Shown: piece by piece, positions 51,901 through 59,154 of the stretch | Layout of the letters: every line of letters begins with the position of its first letter | How positions within the stretch are numbered: the stretch's first letter is position 1 | NCBI RefSeq assembly: GCF_036330325.1 | Contig: NZ_JAZDRO010000005.1 | Coordinates: 1 to 64,000, forward strand | Length of the DNA stretch: 64,000 bases | Direction: 5' to 3' | Source: Hyphobacterium marinum | GTDB taxonomy: Bacteria; Pseudomonadota; Alphaproteobacteria; Caulobacterales; Maricaulaceae | Made by a program: the position numbers and the translations under genes | Notes under the pieces: model-generated | Seen by the model: the letters and a program-made list of their open reading frames with translations, nothing else | What the model was told of the DNA's origin: nothing | Databases searched by the model: none

Positions 51901-52806
51901 GACGCCGGGGCGAATCTGGCAGTGACCACAGCGCAAATCATTTCCGAACCAGGCCGACACCAGCAAAATCGAACGGCATTCGGGAAGCTGGGCCTGAAGA
52001 TCATCCAGCGCCGCGGTCAGGTCCGGCAGGCCACGGGAATTGTTGACATTTTCTGCCATGTCCCGGCCGGGACCGATCTCGCGGACAACGGCTTCGGTCG
52101 CATAGCTGAATTCGCCCGAAGCCGGGATCAGGTCGACGCCCTTGATCAGGCGCTCCAGCCCCGGCTCGCCATCCTCGGCCTGCGCCGGGCGGAACACTTC
52201 AAAGGACAGGTTTGGAATCCGGCCGCCGAAATCGTCGAGCGGCAGGTCCTCGAACACGGCATAGGCCAGGCCTCGAAAAGCGGGCGCGTAGCCGCTGCCT
52301 TCGACCGCCTCGATCAGCGCGTCGGGCAACTGGTCTTTACCGCCCCGGTAAAGCCGGTAATTGACGCCCGAAACCTCCAGCGGGGTGCCATTGGCCCATA
52401 TGCGGCCGATACCGGTGATCTCGCCTTCGCACAGCCCCACCGCGAAGCTGACCGAATAGCGGTAGTCGACCCGCGTTGGTCCGCCGCCCTTCCCGCCCAT
52501 GCTCGTCTTGTCGGCATGCTCGGTCAGCCGCGCCGCCCAGATCACCTGCCCGGCAATTCGCGCGCGCCCGAAGACCAGAGGAATGGGCGCGCCCTCGGTC
52601 GAGGTCTGGACGTGCAACTCGGGCAAGCGCGGACCGTGTGTCCGGTTTCCACCAAGGAGCGCGCGGTCGAGCCCGCCGCCGAGCAACGTGCCGGCGAAGC
52701 CTCCCATCGCTGCACCGCTAACCGATGCGCCGAGCAGGTTGAGCCCGCCCGGTAGCAGGGCGTTGCCCGCCGCTGCGCCACCGATACCAAGGACCAGTTG
52801 AGCCAT
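48916..52806 (-). CDS. GTA host specificity / tail megatron protein (g15)
   Basis: A 1296-aa phage tail-tip protein matching RcGTA gp15. N-terminal Gly/Ala-rich segment and LPELHVQTSTEGAPIPLVFG; the middle carries a TIM-barrel-like region (about 330-720) with LSVSLYPFILMDVPGGNGLP and AVDWYAP-like (AIDWYAPASDW) text; the C-terminal third has phage-tail beta domains ending DRFGPGAAAFVNF. It forms the baseplate/receptor-binding structure of the particle. It starts 1 bp after the g14 stop and is the last gene of the cluster. Confidence 0.95.
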   Translation of the reverse strand: MAQLVLGIGGAAAGNALLPGGLNLLGASVSGAAMGGFAGTLLGGGLDRALLGGNRTHGPRLPELHVQTSTEGAPIPLVFGRARIAGQVIWAARLTEHADKTSMGGKGGGPTRVDYRYSVSFAVGLCEGEITGIGRIWANGTPLEVSGVNYRLYRGGKDQLPDALIEAVEGSGYAPAFRGLAYAVFEDLPLDDFGGRIPNLSFEVFRPAQAEDGEPGLERLIKGVDLIPASGEFSYATEAVVREIGPGRDMAENVNNSRGLPDLTAALDDLQAQLPECRSILLVSAWFGNDLRCGHCQIRPGVETRDKVTHPLVWAVAGEDRTTAWLVTQADGRPVYGGTPSDGTLIAAMQDIRARGLSVSLYPFILMDVPGGNGLPDPWGGAEQAAFPWRGRITCHPAPGVAGSADQTSAADDQVTAFFGAAAAADFSVSGTAISYGGPAEWSFRRFILHHAALARAGGADGFLIGSEMRGLTQVRGVSGFPSVAELCDLAAEVRSLLGADVRLSYAADWSEYFGYHPADGSGDVWFHLDPLWSHPAIDAVAIDWYAPASDWREGSAHLDAQLWPSIHDPVYLESNVEGGEGYDWYYASEADRDTQLRTPITDGGAGKPWVFRYKDLSNWWGQLHHDRPGGIESGSATGWVPQSKPIWITEVGCPAVDKGANQPHVFVDPKSSESTLPHSSDGRRDDLIQRRYLEAFHRYWDPEAGHNPVSSVYGGPMLDPDLIHVWTWDARPFPDFPAREEIWSDGGNWWLGHWLTGRAGLAPLSGVVADIGARCDLELDASTLDGLVSGFVLSGPVTGRSALEPLALAYGFAVREHADGVALLGSNAGGEVTLPEAMLVLPDHGDALTRQRMPAGFLPSNVRLRFIGDWLDYEPQSLLAHSGAQAGGEIADHAWPLLADEEQASDWAQGVLNDAIAAGEQLSFELPPSLMALEPGDRFHLDSQNGAVFRIESASGGETRRVLARRHHPRTGAHRGSQAGVSGAISGRSRPALAVLDIALLAEESSDRDGVLLAASVSPWPGSLAIHAGPDAAALEHRLDVTRRTPFGTCLNSLVPGCAGRWQAAGSLHVRLNSDGLSSSDRQAVLNGANRIAVEHDDGWLVLHFLTAELIGDGAYSLTGLLHNDLAAPMLIGAEARLIVLDTLPDTLSVPAHERGEDLTLRAGDPRLSLQSPFQTSAAFTYQGRDLAPLSPVHLKWDRVAEGYRFRWIRRSRIGGEDWSAPVTPLGEAREAYRVGLFDGGTLLDEGEVTAPEFVLSGSDAATLYAGGGGAPVFSVAQASDRFGPGAAAFVNFTL

Positions 52807-52807
52807 A

Positions 52808-53251
52808 TCAGTTCACATATGAAGGAAATTGGAAAGTGGCGACCAGGCGGCCTATCCACCAGGGTGTCAGGGAGGTCTCGCAAACCGCCCGCCCCCAATA
52901 GGCATGGGTAAGCCGGCCCGGCGCGGTCAGGATGCCGCAATGCTTCGTTGGGCCGTTTGCAAAGGGCCGGAAGAGCATCACATCGCCCGGCTCACGGGCC
53001 GCCAAATCGATCTCGACTAACCAGCGCCGCGCGGCTTCAAGCAGGGTTTCCGCGCCCGACCGCTCTGCCCAGTCGGGCGTATAGGCCGGCGGGGATTCCG
53101 GCTCGGCCCCGACGCAATTACGCCAGACGCCGCGCACCAGCCCCAGGCAATCACAGCCTGCCCCCTTCAGACTGGCCTGATGGCGGTAGGGCGTACCGAT
53201 CCAACTGCGGGCCTCTGCGACAATCGCGGCTCGGTCCGGTGACGGGCTCAC
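52808..53251 (-). CDS. GTA cell-wall peptidase (g14)
   Basis: A 147-aa NlpC/P60 (C40) peptidase. The catalytic Cys is in GAGCDCLGLVRGVWR, and the His in GRLTHAYWGR; GTPYRHQ precedes the nucleophile. It cuts peptidoglycan during DNA delivery by the particle. Starts at GTG overlapping the g13 stop (GTGA). Confidence 0.95.
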   Translation of the reverse strand: MSPSPDRAAIVAEARSWIGTPYRHQASLKGAGCDCLGLVRGVWRNCVGAEPESPPAYTPDWAERSGAETLLEAARRWLVEIDLAAREPGDVMLFRPFANGPTKHCGILTAPGRLTHAYWGRAVCETSLTPWWIGRLVATFQFPSYVN

Positions 53252-54144
53252 TCCGTGATCCCCCGCGAGGATCCGTCGCGCGGGTGTTGCGTGGACGGCG
53301 CGGCGATTAGCGCATCATTGCCCGGCATGAAGGGGCAGCCCCGGAAATTGACCGTGTTGCCAAAGACGTCCCGGCAGGTGGAAAGCCGCTTGTCGCAACC
53401 GGCGATCAAGGTGGCCGTGTCGCCGACCTCGACCGGTAAGGCTGGCGGTTGGCTCAGTTCGATGACCGTTGCCGCACCGGCGGCCCGATGAACCCGGACA
53501 CGGGCGCTGCCTCCGGCATTCCCTCCGGACGCCCAGACCAGCCCGCCATCGGCGAAGAGCGGTGGCGCATGTCCGTCCAGCCCCGACATCTCGAAGGCGC
53601 TGGCGTGGATGATCCGCGTCACCGTTGCACCCGCCCGAAAGGCCGGATCATCCAGATCGACGCCGCAGCGCGCATCGCCAAGTTCCGCGTCGCAGCTGCG
53701 CGAATAGACCCGGCCCATCGTCCGGTCGAGCTTGCGCGCCGGACCTGCGAGATCGGCTTCGAACGCAGTCTTGCCGCGCCGGACCTCGCCCAGCTCTCCG
53801 GTCCAGACCCGCACGAAAAGCGAGGGGTCAGACCAGTCCACCCAGAACAGCTCGACGGCCGCGCCATCCCACAGGCCCTTGTCGAGGTCCGCTTCGGTCA
53901 GGCTGGCTGCATCGAATATCCCGGCGATCGAGGCCTGCCCGGCGGCAAAGTCAGCGGCCTGGTCCAGATCGCCAGGCACGAAACCGGTTGCCGCCCGGTA
54001 TGTCACGCCATCGACGATCAGGTCAGCGTCATGCTCGGTGAAGCCAAAGACGGTTCCGTCGGCGCGCGTCACACGCCAGCACCAGCACAGCGTCGTCGTC
54101 CCGGCATTGAGCCGGGCCTGCATTTCTTCGGGAAGGGTCAGCAT
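53248..54144 (-). CDS. GTA hub protein (g13; DUF2163/BR0599)
   Basis: A 298-aa baseplate hub protein. Typical stretches are DADLIVDGVTYRAATGF, SWARTGELGEVRRG-like (VRVWTGELGEVRRGK) and the cysteine-rich C-terminus CDKRLSTCRDVFGN. In RcGTA a [4Fe-4S] cluster is bound by cysteines of gp13; CDAELGDARC and the C-terminal cysteines are present here. Lies 5 bp after g12. Confidence 0.93.
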   Translation of the reverse strand: MLTLPEEMQARLNAGTTTLCWCWRVTRADGTVFGFTEHDADLIVDGVTYRAATGFVPGDLDQAADFAAGQASIAGIFDAASLTEADLDKGLWDGAAVELFWVDWSDPSLFVRVWTGELGEVRRGKTAFEADLAGPARKLDRTMGRVYSRSCDAELGDARCGVDLDDPAFRAGATVTRIIHASAFEMSGLDGHAPPLFADGGLVWASGGNAGGSARVRVHRAAGAATVIELSQPPALPVEVGDTATLIAGCDKRLSTCRDVFGNTVNFRGCPFMPGNDALIAAPSTQHPRDGSSRGITE

Positions 54145-54149
54145 GGCGG

Positions 54150-54785
54150 CTAGAGCCTCAGCTCAACGACCGGCACATCTGGCGCATCGCCGGCACCAAA
54201 CGCGTCGAGCGAGATCGCCAGTTGTGGCACGTCGAACCGGACCGGCACATCGAATTCATAGCCGGCGGTCAGGACCACGCCCTCATCCGGAGCACTCGTA
54301 AACGTGATAATCCCGGTCGCGGAATCGGCGGTGAAATCGTCCCCGGCAACCAGCTCGCTCCCGTCCGCGGTGACGCGAATAGTGTCTACGACAGGTTTGA
54401 CGATAGGACGGTCATAGGCTTCGCCTCCGCTCGCATAGCGTTTCACCAACTGGAATTCGGTCGTCTCCCCGTCGCCGGTGCCGAGCGTCTGGTCGAGCGC
54501 ATCAGGTGCAGCGGCAAGCGTACAGGACTTGCAGTCCGCCGGGTCGCGGAACCGGAAGCCATACAGCTGACCGCGCCGCGCCTCGAAGAAGGCGATCAGG
54601 GTTTCCAGATCGGCGAGCGTCTTCACGCCCGGCCCGGCATTCCAGCGCCGGCGCGAATGCGCCCAGGGGGTGTTGCGCTCCTCGCACCCTGACCCCAGCG
54701 TCACGATGTCGGTGCGCCGTTCCGGTCCGCCCGCCGCGCCGCGCGCCAGCGGGAAAGGGAAACGGACCTCGTGAAAACCGGTCAT
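54150..54785 (-). CDS. GTA distal tail protein (g12; DUF2460)
   Basis: A 211-aa tail component. The N-terminus MTGFHEVRFPFPLARGAAGG is typical of DUF2460; GSGCEERNTPWAHSRRRWNAG, the RGQLYGFRFRDPADCKS segment and a C-terminal beta domain ending VPQLAISL complete the family pattern. It begins inside the g11 stop (ATGA). Confidence 0.93.
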   Translation of the reverse strand: MTGFHEVRFPFPLARGAAGGPERRTDIVTLGSGCEERNTPWAHSRRRWNAGPGVKTLADLETLIAFFEARRGQLYGFRFRDPADCKSCTLAAAPDALDQTLGTGDGETTEFQLVKRYASGGEAYDRPIVKPVVDTIRVTADGSELVAGDDFTADSATGIITFTSAPDEGVVLTAGYEFDVPVRFDVPQLAISLDAFGAGDAPDVPVVELRL

Positions 54786-55315
54786 AGGTGACGCGCTCCC
54801 TTCGCGACGGCTCGGGCAAGGGCTGTCGCTATCTGGGTTTCAGAGCGCCGCAGCCGCGCCGGGTCAGCCCCGCCAGCCAGTGTGATGTTGACGGTGATCG
54901 GCGCAGCCGCGCCAACCTGCCCGGCACTCGCTGGCGTAAACATTTCCGGACCGCGTTCGCCGACGAGATAGGCCCCGCCCGGCACGACAGGCCCGCCATC
55001 GGCGCGCGCGCCGAAGAAGGGCAGGCCGGACGCCAGCGAACCGATCAGGTCTTCGATCGGCCCGGTCACGAAGCGGTCGACGGCCAGGCGCGACAGGTCG
55101 CGGACTATGGCATCGGCCATCGCCGAGAAGCTCAGCTCCCCCGTTCGTGCCGCGCGCGACAAGGCGCTCTCAATGGACGATCCCGCCCGTTCGAACGCGC
55201 GGCTCAAACTCTCGCTTGCCTCCCGCCCCGGCCCGTCGGCCAGCGCGCGCAGCGCCTCGCCCGCACGTTCGGCGTTCGCCGCGATGCGTTCAGTCTCGTC
55301 ATCATCGAGTGTCAT
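54782..55315 (-). CDS. GTA tape measure protein (g11)
   Basis: A 177-aa protein corresponding to the small tape-measure gene of GTAs. The N-terminal part is helical (MTLDDDETERIAANAERAGE), then Ala/Glu-rich coiled coil; the C-terminal half has PFFGARADGGPVVPGG and YLVGERGPEMFTP, the usual phage tape-measure C-terminal signature. The ATG at 55315 is chosen: the open frame continues 63 codons upstream, but through a hairpin repeat rather than coding sequence. Short length is consistent with a short GTA tail. Confidence 0.9.
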   Translation of the reverse strand: MTLDDDETERIAANAERAGEALRALADGPGREASESLSRAFERAGSSIESALSRAARTGELSFSAMADAIVRDLSRLAVDRFVTGPIEDLIGSLASGLPFFGARADGGPVVPGGAYLVGERGPEMFTPASAGQVGAAAPITVNITLAGGADPARLRRSETQIATALARAVAKGARHL

Positions 55316-55340
55316 GGGTTTCTCTTTCTTGCGGGTATTT

Positions 55341-55424
55341 CCCACCCCACCCTTGCCCTCCCCTTGAAGGGGAGGGATTTGCGCCAAGACTCCCTCCCCC
55401 TCGGGGGAGGGTTGGGGTGGGGGG
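55341..55424. repeat. Double-hairpin GC-rich element inside the GTA operon
   Basis: Two consecutive hairpins: CCCTCCCCTT / AAGGGGAGGG (55356-55376) and CCCTCCCCC / GGGGGAGGG (55392-55411). They are bracketed by imperfect outer arms CCCACCCCACCC (55341-55352) and GGGTTGGGGTGG (about 55409-55420). It occupies the 130-bp gap between g10.1 and g11. It resembles dispersed intergenic repeats rather than phage sequence and could attenuate transcription or set mRNA decay between upstream head/tail and downstream baseplate genes. Confidence 0.75.
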
Positions 55425-55445
55425 ATCACCAATGAAGATGAAGAA

Positions 55446-55619
55446 TTAGTCTGGAAACCGCGCCCGCAACGCTTCAAGCGCGGTGCGGTCCAGAACGGCC
55501 GCACCGCCTATCGCCGTCAGCGCGCGCCATTCTTTCAGCGACAGCCGCCAGAACGCCGCTGGCATCAGGCCGAGCCGCAGCGCCAGGCACAGCCAGTCGT
55601 CAAAGGGAATGGCCGTCAC
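55446..55619 (-). CDS. GTA tail assembly chaperone (g10.1), 57 aa
   Basis: A short gene with GTG start at 55619 overlapping the g10 stop (GTGA). The 57-aa product opens VTAIPFDDWLCLALRLGLMP and continues with FWRLSLKEWRAL, a pattern matching the small Phage_TAC-type g10.1 of RcGTA clusters. Ends in TAA at 55446. Easily missed because of its size and GTG start. Confidence 0.85.
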   Translation of the reverse strand: MTAIPFDDWLCLALRLGLMPAAFWRLSLKEWRALTAIGGAAVLDRTALEALRARFPD

Positions 55620-55906
55620 AACGCCCGCTCGAAGGCGTCCGCCACGGCGCGCGCGGCCTCGGCGAAGTCGAGCTGCGCCGCTACCAGCGTCCGGGCCGCA
55701 TCCGCCTCCCCGCCACCGCGCAGCAGCGCCGCCAGCACGGCGGCAAGATCGCCCGCCGAAAGGGTCTTGAGACGGTCGGCGAGCGCGGCGAAGCCGCTCG
55801 CGCCCAGCGCCGTCTCGATTTCGGCGAGCGCCCCCAGCGTCAGGCAGAGCGTGCGCTCCATCCCGTCGATGACGAGGCTCACCTCGCCGCGATGCGCGTT
55901 GGTCAT
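55616..55906 (-). CDS. GTA tail assembly protein (g10)
   Basis: A 96-aa protein of the GTA-gp10 type. The beta segment RGEVSLVIDGMERTLCLTLGALAE is followed by a helical tail rich in Ala, the usual arrangement for tail tube/assembly chaperone proteins. Overlaps g9 upstream (ATGA) and g10.1 downstream (GTGA), so its translation is coupled to both. Confidence 0.92.
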   Translation of the reverse strand: MTNAHRGEVSLVIDGMERTLCLTLGALAEIETALGASGFAALADRLKTLSAGDLAAVLAALLRGGGEADAARTLVAAQLDFAEAARAVADAFERAL

Positions 55907-56319
55907 GCCGCGGCGAAGCTCAGCGCGCCGGCGGACGCGAGGCTCATCGCATAGGCCGCCTCGCCGTCATGGCGGCCGGAATATTCCAGCGCCGCGATCA
56001 GGAAGGGACCTTCGATGGTACCGAAGTCGGGAATGACCAGCCGCCAGGTGTCGGCGCTCTGCGCGAAGAAAGCCTGGCGCACCGTCTCGTCGGCCGCCGC
56101 ATCGACGAAAATGCCCGAGCCCGATACGGCACAGGATTTCACGCCCGCTCCGGCAATCAGTTCGCGCCAGGCGCCGGGACTGTCGGCATGGGTCGCATCG
56201 ACCGTGCGGGCGTTGAGGCTGATCGTCTTGGCACGCAGCCCGGCGACCGAGGCGAAGCTTTCCGGCTCGCCGCCATCGCCGATTTTCAAGAGGATGTCTT
56301 TTCCGCTTTGGGCGGTCAT
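55903..56319 (-). CDS. GTA major tail protein (g9)
   Basis: A 138-aa major tail (tube) protein of the TP901-1 type. Starts MTAQSGKDILLKIGDGG, with ISLNARTVDATHADSPG and GAGVKSCAVSGSGIFVD, strongly conserved segments of phage major tail proteins. It is separated from g8 by 486 bp that hold a gene on the other strand, whereas these genes are usually adjacent. Confidence 0.94.
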   Translation of the reverse strand: MTAQSGKDILLKIGDGGEPESFASVAGLRAKTISLNARTVDATHADSPGAWRELIAGAGVKSCAVSGSGIFVDAAADETVRQAFFAQSADTWRLVIPDFGTIEGPFLIAALEYSGRHDGEAAYAMSLASAGALSFAAA

Positions 56320-56373
56320 GGGTTAGCCTTTCGGTTCGGATGGTTCTGAAGCAACGGGAGGTCTTCGGCCGCG

Positions 56374-56793
56374 GTGGACAAGTTTCGGGAATTTCTCGGT
56401 GCCATCGCGATCTACGCGGCGATGTTCATCGGCGTCATGGCCGCGAATTGGGCGGCGCGTTTCGAATTGCAAAACGGTCTGGACAGCCAGATGCTCTGGC
56501 TCATCCCTCTGGCAATTGCTGTTTTCGGCTGGGGTCTCGCCGCTGCCATGTGGAAGGCGATGATCGAGCTGGGCCTGCCCCGAGCCGTCATCCGCTGGCC
56601 GCGCTGGGCGATTATTCCCGTGCCCGTCCTCATCCTTTTCACAATCGCAATCTACGGCGTTGTCGTATTCCTGCCGGCCATATCGCGCCGGGAAATGCTG
56701 TGGGCGCTCGCCGTGATCCCATTGATTCCGGCCGGACAAATGGCGTACCGGCGCTTGCGCCGCGAATTCGACGAGGACTTCGAGGCCGAGTGA
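56374..56793 (+). CDS. Membrane protein gene inserted antisense in GTA operon
   Basis: A 139-aa protein, GTG start at 56374 preceded by GGGAGGT about 11 bp upstream. Four hydrophobic helices are visible: IAIYAAMFIGVMAANWA, MLWLIPLAIAVFGWGLAAA, WAIIPVPVLILFTIAIYGVV and LWALAVIPLIPAGQMAY, with a basic loop and an acidic C-terminus DEDFEAE. It runs opposite to the GTA genes and lies exactly between g9's start (54 bp away) and g8's stop (12 bp away). No family recognised. The coding frame is much more protein-like than the overlapping minus-strand frame. Either it was inserted or it shares the locus to influence GTA output. Confidence 0.7.
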   Translation: MDKFREFLGAIAIYAAMFIGVMAANWAARFELQNGLDSQMLWLIPLAIAVFGWGLAAAMWKAMIELGLPRAVIRWPRWAIIPVPVLILFTIAIYGVVVFLPAISRREMLWALAVIPLIPAGQMAYRRLRREFDEDFEAE

Positions 56794-56805
56794 AAGGCGG
56801 CCCGT

Positions 56806-57222
56806 TCAGCTCTGCCTCGCGATCAGCGCCTTGAAGCGCAGCACGCCGTGGGCGATGCGCGCATCGGCGGTGCGAAAGGCGTCGGCATAGACCGCGCGGC
56901 AGGAAACGAGACTCCACCCGCCCTCGAGCGCGAAGACCTGTTCGTGCGCGGCCTCGCGCATCGCCGCGACGATGGCCTTGGCCTCGTGCCGCCCGCCATG
57001 ACGGGTCCAGACATGCAGGGTCAGCCGGTGCTCGATCATCATCGCACCGTCCGCGCCGCGATCCTCACTCACCGCCCGGCCAAGCGTTGCAAACGGATAG
57101 GCCGCGCCCGCCGGGGCCTCGTCATAGAGCCGCGCCGGATCGCCGATCAGGGCCTGCACGTCCGCATCACCGGCCAGGCGCGCGGTCAGCGCGTCCTGAA
57201 AGGCGGCTTCCGGCCCGCTCAC
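56806..57222 (-). CDS. GTA tail terminator (g8; DUF3168)
   Basis: A 138-aa protein. GTG start at 57222 overlaps the g6 stop (GTGA); the longer open frame upstream lies inside g6. VSGPEAAFQDALTARLAGDADVQALIGD and YPFATLGRAVSEDRGADG are typical of DUF3168 tail terminator proteins, and IEHRLTLHVWTRHGG follows. It caps the tail tube at the neck. Confidence 0.92.
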   Translation of the reverse strand: MSGPEAAFQDALTARLAGDADVQALIGDPARLYDEAPAGAAYPFATLGRAVSEDRGADGAMMIEHRLTLHVWTRHGGRHEAKAIVAAMREAAHEQVFALEGGWSLVSCRAVYADAFRTADARIAHGVLRFKALIARQS

Positions 57223-57803
57223 AGCCGCACCCGGCGGTAAGGGGCGATCAGGCTGACGACGCTCAGGGGCAGCGGTCTTGAAAGAGCGCCATCCCGGTCG
57301 GGATAGCCTTCGCCGACAAGGCGCAGCACCGCCTCTTTCAGCGCCGCCGGAACGTCCTCGGGGCCGTCGCCATATCCGGCGGTGAAATCGATCCTTATGC
57401 CCGCGATGCGCCGGCCCGGACGCGGAAACCCTGACCGCCCACGCACCGCAATCCGTCCCGGGTCGGAGTCGGTATCCACAATATAATCGTCCGCGCTCCA
57501 CACCGTTTCGCTGTCATCGGCGGCGATCAGCGTGATGCCCGTCACCGCCTGCAGGGGCGGCGATGGCAGTTTCAGCGTGCCGGGCGGCGAGAACCGGCCC
57601 TCCACCGCCCAGTCGTCGAGCGTTTCGCGGCAGGTCCGAGTGATCAGCGCGCGGCCCGTTTCGGCCTCGACACGTTCGCGTGCCGCCACGATCAGATCGG
57701 TGATAAGCTGGTCTTCATCGGCGTGGGTTACACGCAGGAAGGCCTTCGCCTGGTCGAGCGAAACCGGCTCGACGCCCGGCGGCGCGAGAATCTGGAGTGT
57801 CAT
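57219..57803 (-). CDS. GTA head-tail adaptor (g6)
   Basis: A 194-aa connector of the phage gp6/HK97 type (head-tail adaptor ring). MTLQILAPPGVEPVSLDQAK and FLRVTHADEDQLITDLIVAARERVEAETGR are characteristic, with DFTAGYGDGPEDVPAALKEAV near the C-terminus. It overlaps g8 directly, leaving no room for a g7 stopper gene. The gap to g5 is 97 bp. Confidence 0.93.
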   Translation of the reverse strand: MTLQILAPPGVEPVSLDQAKAFLRVTHADEDQLITDLIVAARERVEAETGRALITRTCRETLDDWAVEGRFSPPGTLKLPSPPLQAVTGITLIAADDSETVWSADDYIVDTDSDPGRIAVRGRSGFPRPGRRIAGIRIDFTAGYGDGPEDVPAALKEAVLRLVGEGYPDRDGALSRPLPLSVVSLIAPYRRVRL

Positions 57804-57900
57804 GGAAATCGGCTTTCAGATCATGGAAAACCCGGACGCGGCCCAGTCCGGAGACTGACCCGCGCCCGGAATCCGGCTGTCGTCGTCAGGGAGGGGGGAC

Positions 57901-59124
57901 CTACGACTCGCCGAATTTCATCAGCTTGATGGCGTCGAAATTCTGCACCCCGCCGCCAACGCGCTTGGTGGTGTAGAAAAGGACGTAGGGCTTGGCCGAA
58001 TAGGGATCGCGCAGTACCTGCACGCCCTGGCGGTCGACGATGAGATAGCCCTTCCCGAAATCGCCAAAGGCAATCGCGAAACTGTCCGACCCGATATCGG
58101 GCATGTCCTCGGCCTCGGTCACCGGATAGCCCAGGAGCGTCGCCTGCCCGCCCTCGGTCAGCGAGGGCCGCCAGATATAATCGCCATTGGAATCCTTGAA
58201 CTTGCGCACCGTCGAGACCGTGCGCCGGTTCATCACGAAGCGCGCATTGGCGCGGTAACCGGGTTTGGGCGCATAGATGAGGTCGATCAGGTCGTCCGCC
58301 GGATCGCTGGCAGCGAAATCACCATCGACTCCCGTCGCGACATAGCCGATCTCGCCCCACACCGCCGAGGCATCCGCCGTCTTGGTATAGGCGAGGAAGC
58401 CCTTCGGCTTGTTGGTGCCATTGCCGTTGACGAAGGCCGCGCTCTCCTGCGCCGCGAAAACGTCGCGCACCTCTTCGGCGAGCCACAGGTCGATATCGAC
58501 CAGCGCATCGTCCAGCAGGGCCGTCGTCGCTGCCGGCATGGCGTAGAGTTCAGCCGTCGGGAAATCGAGCAGGTCGAGGCCCGGGCTGTCGGTCTCGGGC
58601 CGTTCGGCGGATTCCGCCACCCAGCCGGAGGCCGCACCACCGAGGCTGACCGGCTTCTTGAACACGTTCGCCGTGGTCTGGCGCACACCGGCAATCGCGC
58701 GGATCGGCGAGGCCTCGGTCAGCAGACGGTCGATGGCCGCCTGCGTCTCCGCCGGCGCGACATAGCCGCCATCGCCGGGCGTTCCAACAGACAGTGACTT
58801 GCATTCTGCAAGTTTGTGAGTCTGACCGGTTCGCATGAACCCGTCCCAAGCCGCTTTTGCTTCGCTGATACCGGCCTGCCCGGCCTCCAGCCCCGGCCGT
58901 CCGGCATCGAGCGAGAGCCGGTCGAGCCGCGACTGCGCGGTGTTCAGCGCTGCGTCTATCCGCGCCAGTTTCTCCTCCAGCAGCGGATCGGCCGCACGTT
59001 TCGCCTCGATTTCGCCGAGACGCCTGTCATTGGCGTCCTTGAACGCCTCGAAGGCGCACAACACTTCGCTCAGCGCCGCGCGGGTTTCCGCCGACGGCAC
59101 CGCCATCTTGGTTTCTTTCGTCAT
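57901..59124 (-). CDS. GTA major capsid protein (g5, HK97 fold)
   Basis: A 407-aa HK97-fold capsid protein. A helical N-terminal pro-region (about 15-100, Glu/Arg-rich coiled coil) is removed by the g4 protease. The shell domain has LSVGTPGDGGYVAPAETQ, FKKPVSLGGAASGWVAE, ALVDIDLWLAEEVRDVFAAQE and FVMNRRTVSTVRKFKDSNGDY. The size is that of known GTA capsids. The start may be M1 or M7. Confidence 0.96.
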   Translation of the reverse strand: MTKETKMAVPSAETRAALSEVLCAFEAFKDANDRRLGEIEAKRAADPLLEEKLARIDAALNTAQSRLDRLSLDAGRPGLEAGQAGISEAKAAWDGFMRTGQTHKLAECKSLSVGTPGDGGYVAPAETQAAIDRLLTEASPIRAIAGVRQTTANVFKKPVSLGGAASGWVAESAERPETDSPGLDLLDFPTAELYAMPAATTALLDDALVDIDLWLAEEVRDVFAAQESAAFVNGNGTNKPKGFLAYTKTADASAVWGEIGYVATGVDGDFAASDPADDLIDLIYAPKPGYRANARFVMNRRTVSTVRKFKDSNGDYIWRPSLTEGGQATLLGYPVTEAEDMPDIGSDSFAIAFGDFGKGYLIVDRQGVQVLRDPYSAKPYVLFYTTKRVGGGVQNFDAIKLMKFGES

Positions 59125-59154
59125 GGATGTCCTTTCAGGTTCGACGAATTCCCG

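Noticed and set aside
51223..52755. 510-aa open frame on the plus strand inside g15
   Set aside because: It is antisense to the well-supported GTA g15 and has the composition of a GC-rich shadow frame with no recognisable motifs.
55316..55504. 63-codon N-terminal extension of g11
   Set aside because: It is translated from the hairpin repeat and overlaps g10.1; the first ATG with conserved sequence is at 55315.
56323..56739. 138-aa minus-strand frame under the inserted membrane gene, as a possible g7 or extra GTA gene
   Set aside because: Charged, low-complexity shadow composition with no resemblance to neck proteins; the plus-strand frame has natural membrane helices.
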